Part shown: one piece after another, positions 1-7,238 of the stretch | Numbering within the stretch: the stretch's first letter is position 1 | Layout of the letters: each line of letters starts with the position of its first letter | Assembly: GCA_903873965.1 (NCBI GenBank) | Contig: CAIQQO010000354.1 | Location: 1-37,363, forward strand | Origin: an uncultured bacterium | Lineage (GTDB): Bacteria; Chloroflexota; Anaerolineae; J036; Brachytrichaceae | Length of the DNA stretch: 37,363 nucleotides | Direction: 5' to 3' | Position numbers and translations under genes: made by a program | The notes under the pieces: generated by a model | What the model saw: the letters and a program-made list of their open reading frames with translations, nothing else | Told to the model about the DNA's origin: nothing | The model's database searches: none

Positions 1-1
1 C

Positions 2-394
2 ACCAACGATACTGGCAACTGGCCGAGGGTACTCGACTTTGAAGTGCACTACCGCCGCATCATCGAGTTCACGATATCGAAAGGCATCGTGCCAGTGTTG
101 GAAACGAAAGGCGACGATCTGGAGAGCACGCGGTATGGCGGGCCGAGCGGCACCATCAACAACATCATCACCAAACTGAGCAGCGAGTATGGCGTGCCAT
201 TGCTTGACCTACATGCGGTCGTCTCGCGCCTGCCGAATGGCGGATTTGGCACCGATGGCTACCACTACAACGTCCCGCCGGATGCGCAGACAGCCAATTT
301 CACGGGTACGCACATGAACTACGGCTACACCATCCGCAACCTGACTTCGTTGCAGGCGCTCGACGCGGTACGGCGACTGGTCATCGGCAACTAG
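2..394 (+). CDS. SGNH/GDSL-type hydrolase, C-terminal part (cut by window start)
   Basis: The reading frame is open from base 2 and ends with TAG at 392-394, so the gene begins outside the window. The first visible residues are TND, which fits the end of the SGNH block III motif (GTND). A block V-like DGYH lies near visible residues 85-88 and supplies the Asp and His of the catalytic triad. The protein aligns along its whole visible length with the C-terminal half of the next gene, sharing for example VPLLDLH and HYGYTIRNLT-like stretches, so the two are tandem paralogues separated by 47 nt. The family hydrolyses esters or acyl groups; the substrate cannot be inferred. The N-terminal half, including the nucleophile Ser, is not visible. 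The family call is fairly firm and the function open. Confidence 0.75.
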   Translation, partial: TNDTGNWPRVLDFEVHYRRIIEFTISKGIVPVLETKGDDLESTRYGGPSGTINNIITKLSSEYGVPLLDLHAVVSRLPNGGFGTDGYHYNVPPDAQTANFTGTHMNYGYTIRNLTSLQALDAVRRLVIGN

Positions 395-441
395 ACAAAC
401 TGGACGCGCAGGGCCTGTTAGCCTCGCACAATCGTTTTACA

Positions 442-1992
442 ATGCAACGCATGCGACGCCGCAACAGACTGTTGATATTGATCGGAGCCGAGCTTGGGGG
501 CATTGTCCTGCTGGGTTTACTCTACCTGCTTTTCCGCATCCCGTCTTCGCCCCTGAACTCCAATCAGGCAGACACACCACCCCTGACGCAGACCGCCCCG
601 GTTGTGGCAGACGCGACTGTGAACCCGCGCGCCGATGCCACCGAATCAACGGCGCATAATCCGATCATCACGCCAACGGTTACAACCGCCCCCGCGCCAA
701 CCATCGCGGCGACAACACCTTACACGGTTCAAGAGGGCGACACGCTGTGGAGCATTGCTGTCAGTTTTCAACTCACACTCGATGAACTGGTAGCCGCCAA
801 CCCGAAGATTGACCCCGACAGACTGTACCCCGGCGATGTAGTCATCGTCCCAACGCCCGGCAGCACCGACATTTCGCAAATCACGCGTCAACCCACCATC
901 GAGTCCAGCCAGGGGTTGACGCTGAGTCAGCGGCTGGCTGCGGGTTTTAACGCGGAAGTGAAGCTGGATACAGGCGGCCTGCGCCTGCGCAAAGGGCCGG
1001 GACTGGACCAGGATGTGATCACCAAATTGCCCGACGCAACGCCTTTGAAGGTGCTGGAGCGCACGGCAGATAGCGTATGGCTGCACATCAGTCTGTCTGA
1101 TAAAACGCAGGGCTGGGTCATGTCGGGGTATGTTGCCACGATCGGCAGCCTAGATAGCATCGCGGTCGCCACTGTCGCGCAGAAAGTTGCTGGAGATAGC
1201 AACGCCACGCCCAACGCCACCGTTGCGCCGCAATCAGTCCCGCGCGATGAACCCTACATCTCGGGGATCAGCGCCCACGCCGCCGCCATCTTCAAGGCTG
1301 GTCAGGCCAAAGGCAACCGCGCCAGCGCCTTTGCCTTGATCGGCGACAGCAACACACAGAATCCCGCCTTTCTGCAACCCTTGGACGCCGGCAACTACAA
1401 CCTCGGCGACTATGGCTACCTGAAAGACACGATCCAGTTCTTCAAGGGGTCTTTCGCGCGCAGCCAGAGCAGCCCGGCGGCCGTGGGTGGATTTAACACC
1501 ACCAAGGTGCTCGATCCTGCGAACACACCCGGCTGGTGCAATAAGGGCGAGACGCCGCTGTCGTGCGAGTTGCGCAGCACCCGGCCGAGCGTCGCACTGA
1601 TTTTGCTCGGCACCGGCGACCAGCACACGTGGCAGGGTTTCGAAAAGCGTTACAGAACGATTGTCGAGTTCACTCTAGCGCAGGGCGTCATCCCCGTGCT
1701 GATCACCAAGGGAGATAGCCTTGAATCGCGCGACAACAACGCCACGCCGGGGTATATCAACGCCATCATAGCGCGCCTGAGCCGCGAATACGATGTGCCG
1801 CTGCTCGATCTGCATCAAGCCATTGCGCCGTTGCCGAACACCGGTTTCAACGCCGATGGGTTCCACTACAACACGCCGCCGGATAACAAATCGTGCTATT
1901 TTCTCGGTGACGCGCTGCACTATGGCTATACCATTCGCAACCTTACGGCGCTGCAAATGCTGGATGCCATCCGAAGACAGATACTTGACTGA
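442..1992 (+). CDS. Membrane-anchored LysM-SH3b-SGNH hydrolase-like protein
   Basis: This 516-residue protein has several parts in order. A basic N-terminus and one membrane segment (about residues 8-30) lead into a Thr/Pro/Ala linker. A LysM domain (about 94-138, starting YTVQEGDTLWSI) should bind peptidoglycan or another N-acetylglucosamine polymer. A bacterial SH3 domain follows (about 171-231, LRLRKGPG). The C-terminal SGNH domain covers about 275-516. Block I is intact (GDS, Ser303) and block V has D472 and H475, but block III reads GTGD (390-393) instead of GTND, so the oxyanion-hole Asn is missing. The architecture suggests a cell-wall-associated enzyme or binding protein on the outer face of the membrane. 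It is followed by a terminator. No clear Shine-Dalgarno precedes the ATG, and a second in-frame ATG lies 9 nt downstream. Confidence 0.85.
   Translation: MQRMRRRNRLLILIGAELGGIVLLGLLYLLFRIPSSPLNSNQADTPPLTQTAPVVADATVNPRADATESTAHNPIITPTVTTAPAPTIAATTPYTVQEGDTLWSIAVSFQLTLDELVAANPKIDPDRLYPGDVVIVPTPGSTDISQITRQPTIESSQGLTLSQRLAAGFNAEVKLDTGGLRLRKGPGLDQDVITKLPDATPLKVLERTADSVWLHISLSDKTQGWVMSGYVATIGSLDSIAVATVAQKVAGDSNATPNATVAPQSVPRDEPYISGISAHAAAIFKAGQAKGNRASAFALIGDSNTQNPAFLQPLDAGNYNLGDYGYLKDTIQFFKGSFARSQSSPAAVGGFNTTKVLDPANTPGWCNKGETPLSCELRSTRPSVALILLGTGDQHTWQGFEKRYRTIVEFTLAQGVIPVLITKGDSLESRDNNATPGYINAIIARLSREYDVPLLDLHQAIAPLPNTGFNADGFHYNTPPDNKSCYFLGDALHYGYTIRNLTALQMLDAIRRQILD
915..932 (+). repeat. Diverged single copy of the 18-nt palindromic repeat (possible)
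   Basis: GTTGACGCTGAGTCAGCG differs from the consensus GCTGACGCAGAGTCAGCG at two positions. It lies in the linker between the LysM and SH3b domains of the host gene and is read in the LTQSQR-type frame (as LTLSQR). A chance match cannot be excluded for one diverged copy. Confidence 0.4.
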
Positions 1993-1993
1993 G

Positions 1994-2034
1994 GCACGGG
2001 ATTCCACTGCGGCGGCTTCCCGTGCTCGCTTTTA
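1994..2034 (+). terminator. Rho-independent terminator after the LysM-SGNH gene
   Basis: An 8-bp perfect stem (GCACGGGA at 1994-2001 with TCCCGTGC at 2018-2025) is followed by TCGCTTTTA. It starts 2 nt after the TGA of the upstream gene and lies between convergent genes. Confidence 0.65.
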
Positions 2035-2041
2035 TCGCTTC

Positions 2042-2075
2042 ACGCGATGCGCGTTATGACGCGATGCGCGTTATG
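2042..2075. repeat. 17-nt tandem direct repeat (2 copies) at a convergent gene junction
   Basis: ACGCGATGCGCGTTATG occurs twice in succession without mismatch (2042-2058 and 2059-2075). The second copy contains the TAA stop (2071-2073, read on the minus strand) of the leftward lipoprotein gene. The core CGCGATGCGCG is nearly self-complementary. It is not the 18-nt family found elsewhere in the window. Confidence 0.8.
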
Positions 2076-3078
2076 GGGTCGGTGTGGCGTCTTCTTCGAC
2101 AGGTTCATCCACAATCTGCAACGGGCTTGCGTCGGCGGGCGGCGCTATCGTGATGGCGGCATTGAAGTCATACAAGTGCATCGTCACGACAAAGTCCGTT
2201 TTCTGATCAGCCTGTTCCTTGCCAATCGAGGTCACACTCATCAGCACTTTGTGGAGATAGCCATCTTCACAAAGTGAAAACTTCACATCGGCTGCAGAGA
2301 TGGCAGATTGATCGTCAACGCCGGGGAGTGCGCCGGGAGTCAAGGCTGAGACCACCTTCTTGGCCTCACTCACAGTGCTGCCAAAGATATCGCACTTCTT
2401 TGAATCGAGAGTTTCCGCGCCGACCTTCTTAAACGTGGTCAGGTCGGCATTGCTATTGCCTAGTGAAACCAGGAAGTCGTTGACGAGGAAGGGCGGCGTG
2501 ATGGCTTCGCTCTGATCAGATTCCAGCACATACCACTTGTCATCGCCGGCGCCGAGCAAGCCGACAGGGCCATGCACATAAGCCTTGTCGCCAGTCAGCA
2601 TCGCCTCGATGCCTTTGTCAACATCAACACCCAGCAGCGTGGTTAAAAAGCCCTTCAACACATAGTGTGCCTCGGTGCCTTTGAAATCGCCTTTCAAATT
2701 AAAAAGCAACGTCTCAGGATCAGGTTTCGTGTCGTCGCCCGACAATCCCAGAAATCCCTTGCCTTTCAGGTCCAGTTCTGCACGAAAGGTATTGGCGGCA
2801 ACCACTTTTTTGATAGCTGTAAACAACGTGCTGGCTTTGGCGGGTTCTATGAGGGATGGCGCGGCTGTCGGCGCGGTCACGGTGCCGATCACAGTCGTTG
2901 CCGTCGCTTGCAATGCAGGTTGTGTTGGTGGCGTAGTGGCAACAGGCGTACTTACAACAGGCTCCTGCCTTGTGGAAGGCGTTGCAACACCAACCGATTG
3001 ACTGCTGGTACAGCCGGCCAGCAATGCCACGGTCATCACGAGTGGAACGAACGACATCAGTTGTTTACTCTTTTTCAT
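2071..3078 (-). CDS. LppX/LolA-like lipoprotein
   Basis: This 335-residue protein has a lipoprotein signal peptide (KKSKQ, then a hydrophobic stretch ending LLAGC with lipidated Cys23). A long Thr/Pro/Val/Ala linker (about 24-75) should hold the folded domain away from the membrane. The remaining 250 residues alternate polar and hydrophobic stretches, with a repeated pattern of short beta-strands like the LppX/LprG family that carries lipids or reports on them. That family assignment rests on overall pattern, not on a catalytic motif. The gene starts 10 nt after the stop of the GH5-like gene at 3089, which also supplies an AAGG-type ribosome site, so the two form an operon. Its stop codon lies inside a 17-nt direct repeat. 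Confidence 0.75.
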   Translation of the reverse strand: MKKSKQLMSFVPLVMTVALLAGCTSSQSVGVATPSTRQEPVVSTPVATTPPTQPALQATATTVIGTVTAPTAAPSLIEPAKASTLFTAIKKVVAANTFRAELDLKGKGFLGLSGDDTKPDPETLLFNLKGDFKGTEAHYVLKGFLTTLLGVDVDKGIEAMLTGDKAYVHGPVGLLGAGDDKWYVLESDQSEAITPPFLVNDFLVSLGNSNADLTTFKKVGAETLDSKKCDIFGSTVSEAKKVVSALTPGALPGVDDQSAISAADVKFSLCEDGYLHKVLMSVTSIGKEQADQKTDFVVTMHLYDFNAAITIAPPADASPLQIVDEPVEEDATPTP

Positions 3079-3088
3079 ATTATGGCCT

Positions 3089-4030
3089 TTATTTTTTGCA
3101 CGATTCCCACTTAACGGCTTTCAATTTCCACCAATCTGCCAGATAGAGCGGCATGTTGGGCGAGTCAACCAAATCACCCGCTGCCAGTGTGCCAATCCCG
3201 ATCTTCTTGAGATACTCAACATCTACCGACAGGGGCGATGTCGCATTACCCCAGCGCGTGATCATGAATGGCGCCTCGTCTCCCACATTATTGATGTTGA
3301 GCGTCAATGTGCTTACTGCACCCGTATTCAATCCATACACAATGTTACTGCCGTTAAGCAGTGTGTTGACCTCGCCTGATGGTTCAAACAGCCAGGCAGG
3401 GTTATTCACCAGAATGACATTTTTGGAACGATAACCGCGCGCCACATCCACCAGCCGTTGCGCGATGCTCTTCTGGCGCGTGATCGGTACGTCCTTCATG
3501 CCGTCATAGACGTCGAACCACACGCCCGTGTTGTTGTTCAAGTAATCAATCTCCAGCCGCACCCAGTCCTCCGCGTCATCGACCATGGCGTCGATCGGAT
3601 CGGTGATGATGGCATCCCACGACAATATCACGATCATGCCCCGATTGTTGGCTTCACGCACAAAGGGCACCACTTTGGCCGGTACAAATGTCGGCGTCAA
3701 CTCCTTGACACTCACGGCCAGGCGCACCACGCGCGCGTTCATATTGGCCAGATCGCTCAGGCGGGCTTCCCACTTATACCCGCTGCCTTCCATGGCGGTC
3801 AGTGTAGGCAGATTCGCGCCATGCAAGACCACTTGCCTGCCATTCGGCAGGCTGATGCTGTTGCCTTCAACCGTCAAATCGCATTGCCAACCGACGGGTT
3901 GCGCTGTTGTAGGTACAGCCGTAGCAGAATTTGACTCAGGCGTTGCCGCCCCTTTGCGGCTGCAAGCGCTGATTGTCACCACAAGCACCATCAGGACGGT
4001 CACTGCCAATCCTTTTCTCGAATGTTGCAT
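3089..4030 (-). CDS. GH5-fold lipoprotein, probably catalytically inactive
   Basis: I place the start at the ATG at 4030, giving MQHSRKG and a short signal peptide ending ISAC (Cys23). An in-frame ATG at 4045 overlaps a GATAAT that looks like a -10 box, and AGGG lies just before the 4030 start. After the linker the sequence follows the glycoside hydrolase family 5 pattern: VVLHGANLP at strand 1, ARVVRLAVS, and GMIVILSWDA. At the end of strand 4, where the family has the acid/base Asn-Glu-Pro, this protein reads YDGMKD (about 175-180). Near strand 7, where the nucleophile Glu is expected, it reads MITRWGN. Both catalytic glutamates therefore seem to be gone, suggesting a carbohydrate-binding pseudoenzyme. 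It is the first gene of a two-gene lipoprotein operon. Confidence 0.7.
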   Translation of the reverse strand: MQHSRKGLAVTVLMVLVVTISACSRKGAATPESNSATAVPTTAQPVGWQCDLTVEGNSISLPNGRQVVLHGANLPTLTAMEGSGYKWEARLSDLANMNARVVRLAVSVKELTPTFVPAKVVPFVREANNRGMIVILSWDAIITDPIDAMVDDAEDWVRLEIDYLNNNTGVWFDVYDGMKDVPITRQKSIAQRLVDVARGYRSKNVILVNNPAWLFEPSGEVNTLLNGSNIVYGLNTGAVSTLTLNINNVGDEAPFMITRWGNATSPLSVDVEYLKKIGIGTLAAGDLVDSPNMPLYLADWWKLKAVKWESCKK

Positions 4031-4133
4031 AGGCCCTATTATCATCCGACCCGCGCGTCGTTGCCATTTTCTGCGCGCATCAATGCTGTCGCACAGCCTG
4101 GGTGTCGCAAAGGAATCAGCATGCGGAAATTAC

Positions 4134-4292
4134 GGCATGAGAAAACTCTCATGCCACTTCCATTGGTTTATCATCAGCGCGTGACATACTCACGTTAGAG
4201 AACCCCCAATTCTCGAACTCTCTGAAGGTATTCCAAAGTACTGTAAAGAGAATACAACGCTCCTGGATGGCGGTCCGGGAGCGTTTTCTTTT
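4134..4292 (+). ncRNA. Candidate structured non-coding RNA with its own terminator
   Basis: The 300 nt between the GH5-like gene and the tRNA carry no credible reading frame but several stem-loops. One has a perfect 9-bp stem (GGCATGAGA at 4134-4142, AAAC loop, TCTCATGCC at 4147-4155). Another is a small GAGAA/TTCTC stem at 4198-4214. The last is the strong terminator at 4256-4292, which no upstream plus-strand gene explains. I did not find a convincing promoter. The 5' end and the RNA itself are inference. Confidence 0.3.
4256..4292 (+). terminator. Orphan rho-independent terminator upstream of tRNA-Leu
   Basis: A 12-nt arm AACGCTCCTGGA (4256-4267) pairs with TCCGGGAGCGTT (4274-4285) with one wobble, across a 6-nt loop, and is followed by TTTCTTTT. 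No plus-strand gene lies immediately upstream; the flanking coding genes are the leftward GH5-like gene and the later HD-GYP gene. Confidence 0.75.
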
Positions 4293-4301
4293 GATTTTCA
4301 T

Positions 4302-4330
4302 TTGACGGCGCGGCAAATTTTTACTATAAT
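4302..4330 (+). promoter_or_regulatory. Sigma-70-type promoter of tRNA-Leu
   Basis: A TTGACG -35 box (4302-4307), an exact 17-nt spacer and a perfect TATAAT -10 box (4325-4330) place the transcription start near 4337, about 12 nt before the mature tRNA. Confidence 0.85.
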
Positions 4331-4348
4331 AAGCCAACTGGTTGAGAT

Positions 4349-4430
4349 GCCGGAGTGGCGGAACTGGCAGACGCGCACGACTCAAAATCGTGTTCCGCAA
4401 GGAGTGAGGGTTCGACTCCCTCCTTCGGCA
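4349..4430 (+). tRNA. tRNA-Leu (anticodon CAA)
   Basis: The acceptor stem GCCGGAG (4349-4355) pairs with CTTCGGC just before discriminator A4430, with one G-U. The anticodon stem-loop is CACGA-CTCAAAA-TCGTG, with anticodon CAA at 4383-4385, which reads UUG leucine codons. A long variable arm (about 4393-4408) is typical of leucine tRNAs, and the T-loop reads GGTTCGACTCC. The 3' CCA is not encoded (TAT follows A4430), so it must be added by the CCA enzyme. A strong promoter lies directly upstream. Confidence 0.95.
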
Positions 4431-4480
4431 TATCTTTACCTTCATCTGCGCTATTGATATCCCCTGTATAGTAGACTCTG

Positions 4481-4498
4481 GCTGACACTGCGTCAGCG
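4481..4498 (-). repeat. Intergenic copy of the 18-nt palindromic repeat
   Basis: GCTGACACTGCGTCAGCG keeps both 6-nt arms (GCTGAC and GTCAGC). Read on the minus strand its core is GCTGACGCAGTGTCAGC, one mismatch from the consensus. It lies 51 nt after the tRNA and 134 nt before the c-di-GMP cluster. Apart from this repeat I see nothing coding in 4431-4631. Confidence 0.75.
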
Positions 4499-4631
4499 CA
4501 CCAGCGGTTCCACGACGTAACACAAACTCGGTTGTTGTAATAGCACATCCATTTTCAATATCTTGTGCCACGTAAAGGTATTACAATATTCCCTTCTGTA
4601 TTGCCAGAATGTCATAAAATCGCGTGTGTAG

Positions 4632-7184
4632 ATGGTAGATCTAATGGACAACGCAGGTACACAGTCGCTCGGACGAGGTCAACAGCATTCACATGCGAAT
4701 GAGAATAGCGGTCAAAACATCGGTGTGCTGGAACGCCGTGTTGCCGATCTCACGGAACAATTGGCGGATGCCTTGCATCAACTGCAATCACAGGTCGATC
4801 TGCGCCGGCGCATTGAAGACGATATGCGTCACAGCGGTCAGAAAGTGCGCGACATCTTCGACAAACACAAAGCCATCTTTCTCCTTGTCGAGCCAGGTTC
4901 CGGGGCGATTGTGTACGCCAATAAAGCGGCAACCACGTTTTATGGTTATACGCAGGATCAACTGCAGCGCTTGAGCATCGCTGATATCAATGTGGCACCC
5001 ACTGAAGAAACGACACTGCATCGCCATCATGGCATGGAACATGACGAAGATCATTTTTCGGCTACGCACAGGTTGGCCGGGGGAGACTTCCGCACTGTAA
5101 AAGTCCATTCCTCGCCGGTCGAGATCGAAGGACACACGCTGCTGTTTTCCATCATCCATGACATCACGGATCAGGTGCGTGCTGAAACATCGTTGCGTGA
5201 AGCGGAACTGCGCTATCGAGGCATTGTCGAGAACGCCGTGATGGGCGTGTTCCAAAGCTCACCGATCGGGCGCTTTCTGGCTGTCAATCTGGCCATGGCG
5301 CACATCTACGGTTATGCGACGGCCCAGGAAATGATCGAATCCGTCGGCGGTGAGATCCAGTATCGCATCCATGTAAGCTCCGAAAAGCGCGCCGAGTTTC
5401 GCCGCATTCTGGATGTGGACGGCACCGTGCACGACTTTGAGGCGCCGAACTACCGCAAAGATGGCAGTGTCATCTGGACGCGCACCTCCGCGCGCACGGT
5501 GCGCGATGCTTCCGGCGCCGTCCAGTATTACGAAGGTTTTCTGGTAGATATCACCGAACAGAAAATTGCCGAAGAGAAAGTTAACCGTCATATGGCCACG
5601 GCGGCGGCGCTCCTGCGAACGGCTGAGCGATTGAATGCCCAGCTTGACCTGGATTCAGTGTTGAAGCTTGCCTGTGATGAAGCATCGAGCGCGCTTAATG
5701 TGCCAGTGGCCTGGATCAGCCTGTATGAACCTGCCAGCGACGCCTTTGAATTTGCGCATACGGTAGGTCTGCCCTCAGACTACGTCGGTCACTGGGCTCC
5801 TTTGCCGCGCAGCATCATTGAGCGCAACGGCATTTATGCCAACGGTTTTTATTACACACCGGACTTGCGTGAGCGCACGGTTCATGATGCGCCCAACCTG
5901 GTTCTGCTCGCACGCGCCGATGTGCGCAGTATCATCAGCGTCATGATGATGCGCGACAATCAGTTGGTAGGTCTTTTGAGCGTCGCTGTGACAGGTGAGA
6001 GTCGGCAGTTCACGGATGAGGACAAAGCGCTGCTGAAGGGTCTGAGCGACATCGCGGGGCAGGCGGTGGCTAACGCGCGCCTGCACATGGACACGCAACG
6101 CCGCCTGCGCAACGAGATGGCCATGCGCACGGTTGAAATGGCCATTGCCTCCAATGGCGATCCGCATGCCACCCTGGTGGTCATCCTTGATCAGCTAATC
6201 CTGCAACTCAATGTGGACGCTGCCGATATCATGTTGATCGCGCCAGGAAGCACCGTGTTGCAATTTGCTGCCGGTTATGGCTTCAGCACAGAGTTGATTA
6301 TGCATGGTGTTGTGCCTTTGGGTCAGCAATACGCCGGCCAGGCTGCATTGCACAAGCAAACCATCGTCAGAAATGGCGACGCCCGTGCTGCAGATGAGGA
6401 TCTCACCACTGGATTCCGAGAGTTCCTGAATCGCGAGAACTTCCAGACGCACATCGTGACGCCGCTGGTTGTGGACGGCGTAGCTCGCGGTGTGCTCGAG
6501 GTGTTCAACCGTAAAAAGCTGAAGATTGATGCGGAATGGCTGCGCTTTCTGGAAGCCTTCGCCGGGCATGCCGCCATGGCGATCGTGAACGCCTCACTGC
6601 TTGAAGGACTGCGCCAATCCAATGTGGACCTGGCCGAAGCCTACGATGCGACGATTACCGGCTGGTCGCGCGCGCTGGACCTGCGTGACCGCGATACGGA
6701 AGGGCACACCCAGCGCGTCGCAGATGCTTCCGTGGCGATGGCGACAGCCGTGGGCATGGATGAGCAGGAGATTGTGACCATTCGTCGCGGCGCTTTGCTG
6801 CACGATATCGGCAAGATGGGCGTGCCTGATGAAATCCTGCTTAAGCCCGGCCCATTGACCGAACAAGAGTGGGTCGTGATGCGCCGCCATCCTGTCTATG
6901 CCTACGAGTGGCTGAAACCCATAACGTTCCTCGGCGATGCCATCGCCATTCCGTTCTGTCACCATGAAGATTGGGACGGCAACGGCTATCCGCGCGGTTT
7001 GAAGGGTGAAGAAATCCCGCTCGCGGCGCGCATCTTCGCCATCGTGGACGCATGGGATGCCCTGAGTTCCGATCGACCTTACCGTAAATCCTGGTCCAAA
7101 GAAAAAGTAGGCTCATACCTGCGTGAACAAGCGGGTAAACGCTTCGATCCTGACGTTGTGGAGTTGTTTCTTGCACGAATGTGA
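4632..7184 (+). CDS. PAS-PAS-GAF-GAF-HD-GYP cyclic-di-GMP phosphodiesterase
   Basis: This 850-residue protein has no membrane segment. A coiled coil (about 31-65) is followed by two PAS domains (about 70-185 and 195-312), two GAF domains (about 335-480 and 505-655) and a C-terminal HD-GYP domain (about 670-850). The HD-GYP signatures are complete: LLHDIGKMGVPD with the metal-binding His-Asp near residue 722, and HHEDWDGNGYP starting near residue 777. The family cleaves cyclic di-GMP to pGpG or GMP, so this should be an active enzyme controlled by ligands of the sensor domains. The second PAS domain (NAVMGVFQSSP) is clearly related to the third PAS domain of both downstream GGDEF proteins. It heads a three-gene cluster that holds both synthesis and degradation of the messenger. 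A second ATG lies four codons in. Confidence 0.93.
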   Translation: MVDLMDNAGTQSLGRGQQHSHANENSGQNIGVLERRVADLTEQLADALHQLQSQVDLRRRIEDDMRHSGQKVRDIFDKHKAIFLLVEPGSGAIVYANKAATTFYGYTQDQLQRLSIADINVAPTEETTLHRHHGMEHDEDHFSATHRLAGGDFRTVKVHSSPVEIEGHTLLFSIIHDITDQVRAETSLREAELRYRGIVENAVMGVFQSSPIGRFLAVNLAMAHIYGYATAQEMIESVGGEIQYRIHVSSEKRAEFRRILDVDGTVHDFEAPNYRKDGSVIWTRTSARTVRDASGAVQYYEGFLVDITEQKIAEEKVNRHMATAAALLRTAERLNAQLDLDSVLKLACDEASSALNVPVAWISLYEPASDAFEFAHTVGLPSDYVGHWAPLPRSIIERNGIYANGFYYTPDLRERTVHDAPNLVLLARADVRSIISVMMMRDNQLVGLLSVAVTGESRQFTDEDKALLKGLSDIAGQAVANARLHMDTQRRLRNEMAMRTVEMAIASNGDPHATLVVILDQLILQLNVDAADIMLIAPGSTVLQFAAGYGFSTELIMHGVVPLGQQYAGQAALHKQTIVRNGDARAADEDLTTGFREFLNRENFQTHIVTPLVVDGVARGVLEVFNRKKLKIDAEWLRFLEAFAGHAAMAIVNASLLEGLRQSNVDLAEAYDATITGWSRALDLRDRDTEGHTQRVADASVAMATAVGMDEQEIVTIRRGALLHDIGKMGVPDEILLKPGPLTEQEWVVMRRHPVYAYEWLKPITFLGDAIAIPFCHHEDWDGNGYPRGLKGEEIPLAARIFAIVDAWDALSSDRPYRKSWSKEKVGSYLREQAGKRFDPDVVELFLARM

Positions 7185-7238
7185 CGATAATTCAGTATTC
7201 ATAACAACGAGAGTTCCTTTTTCGTCACCTGACAGATC

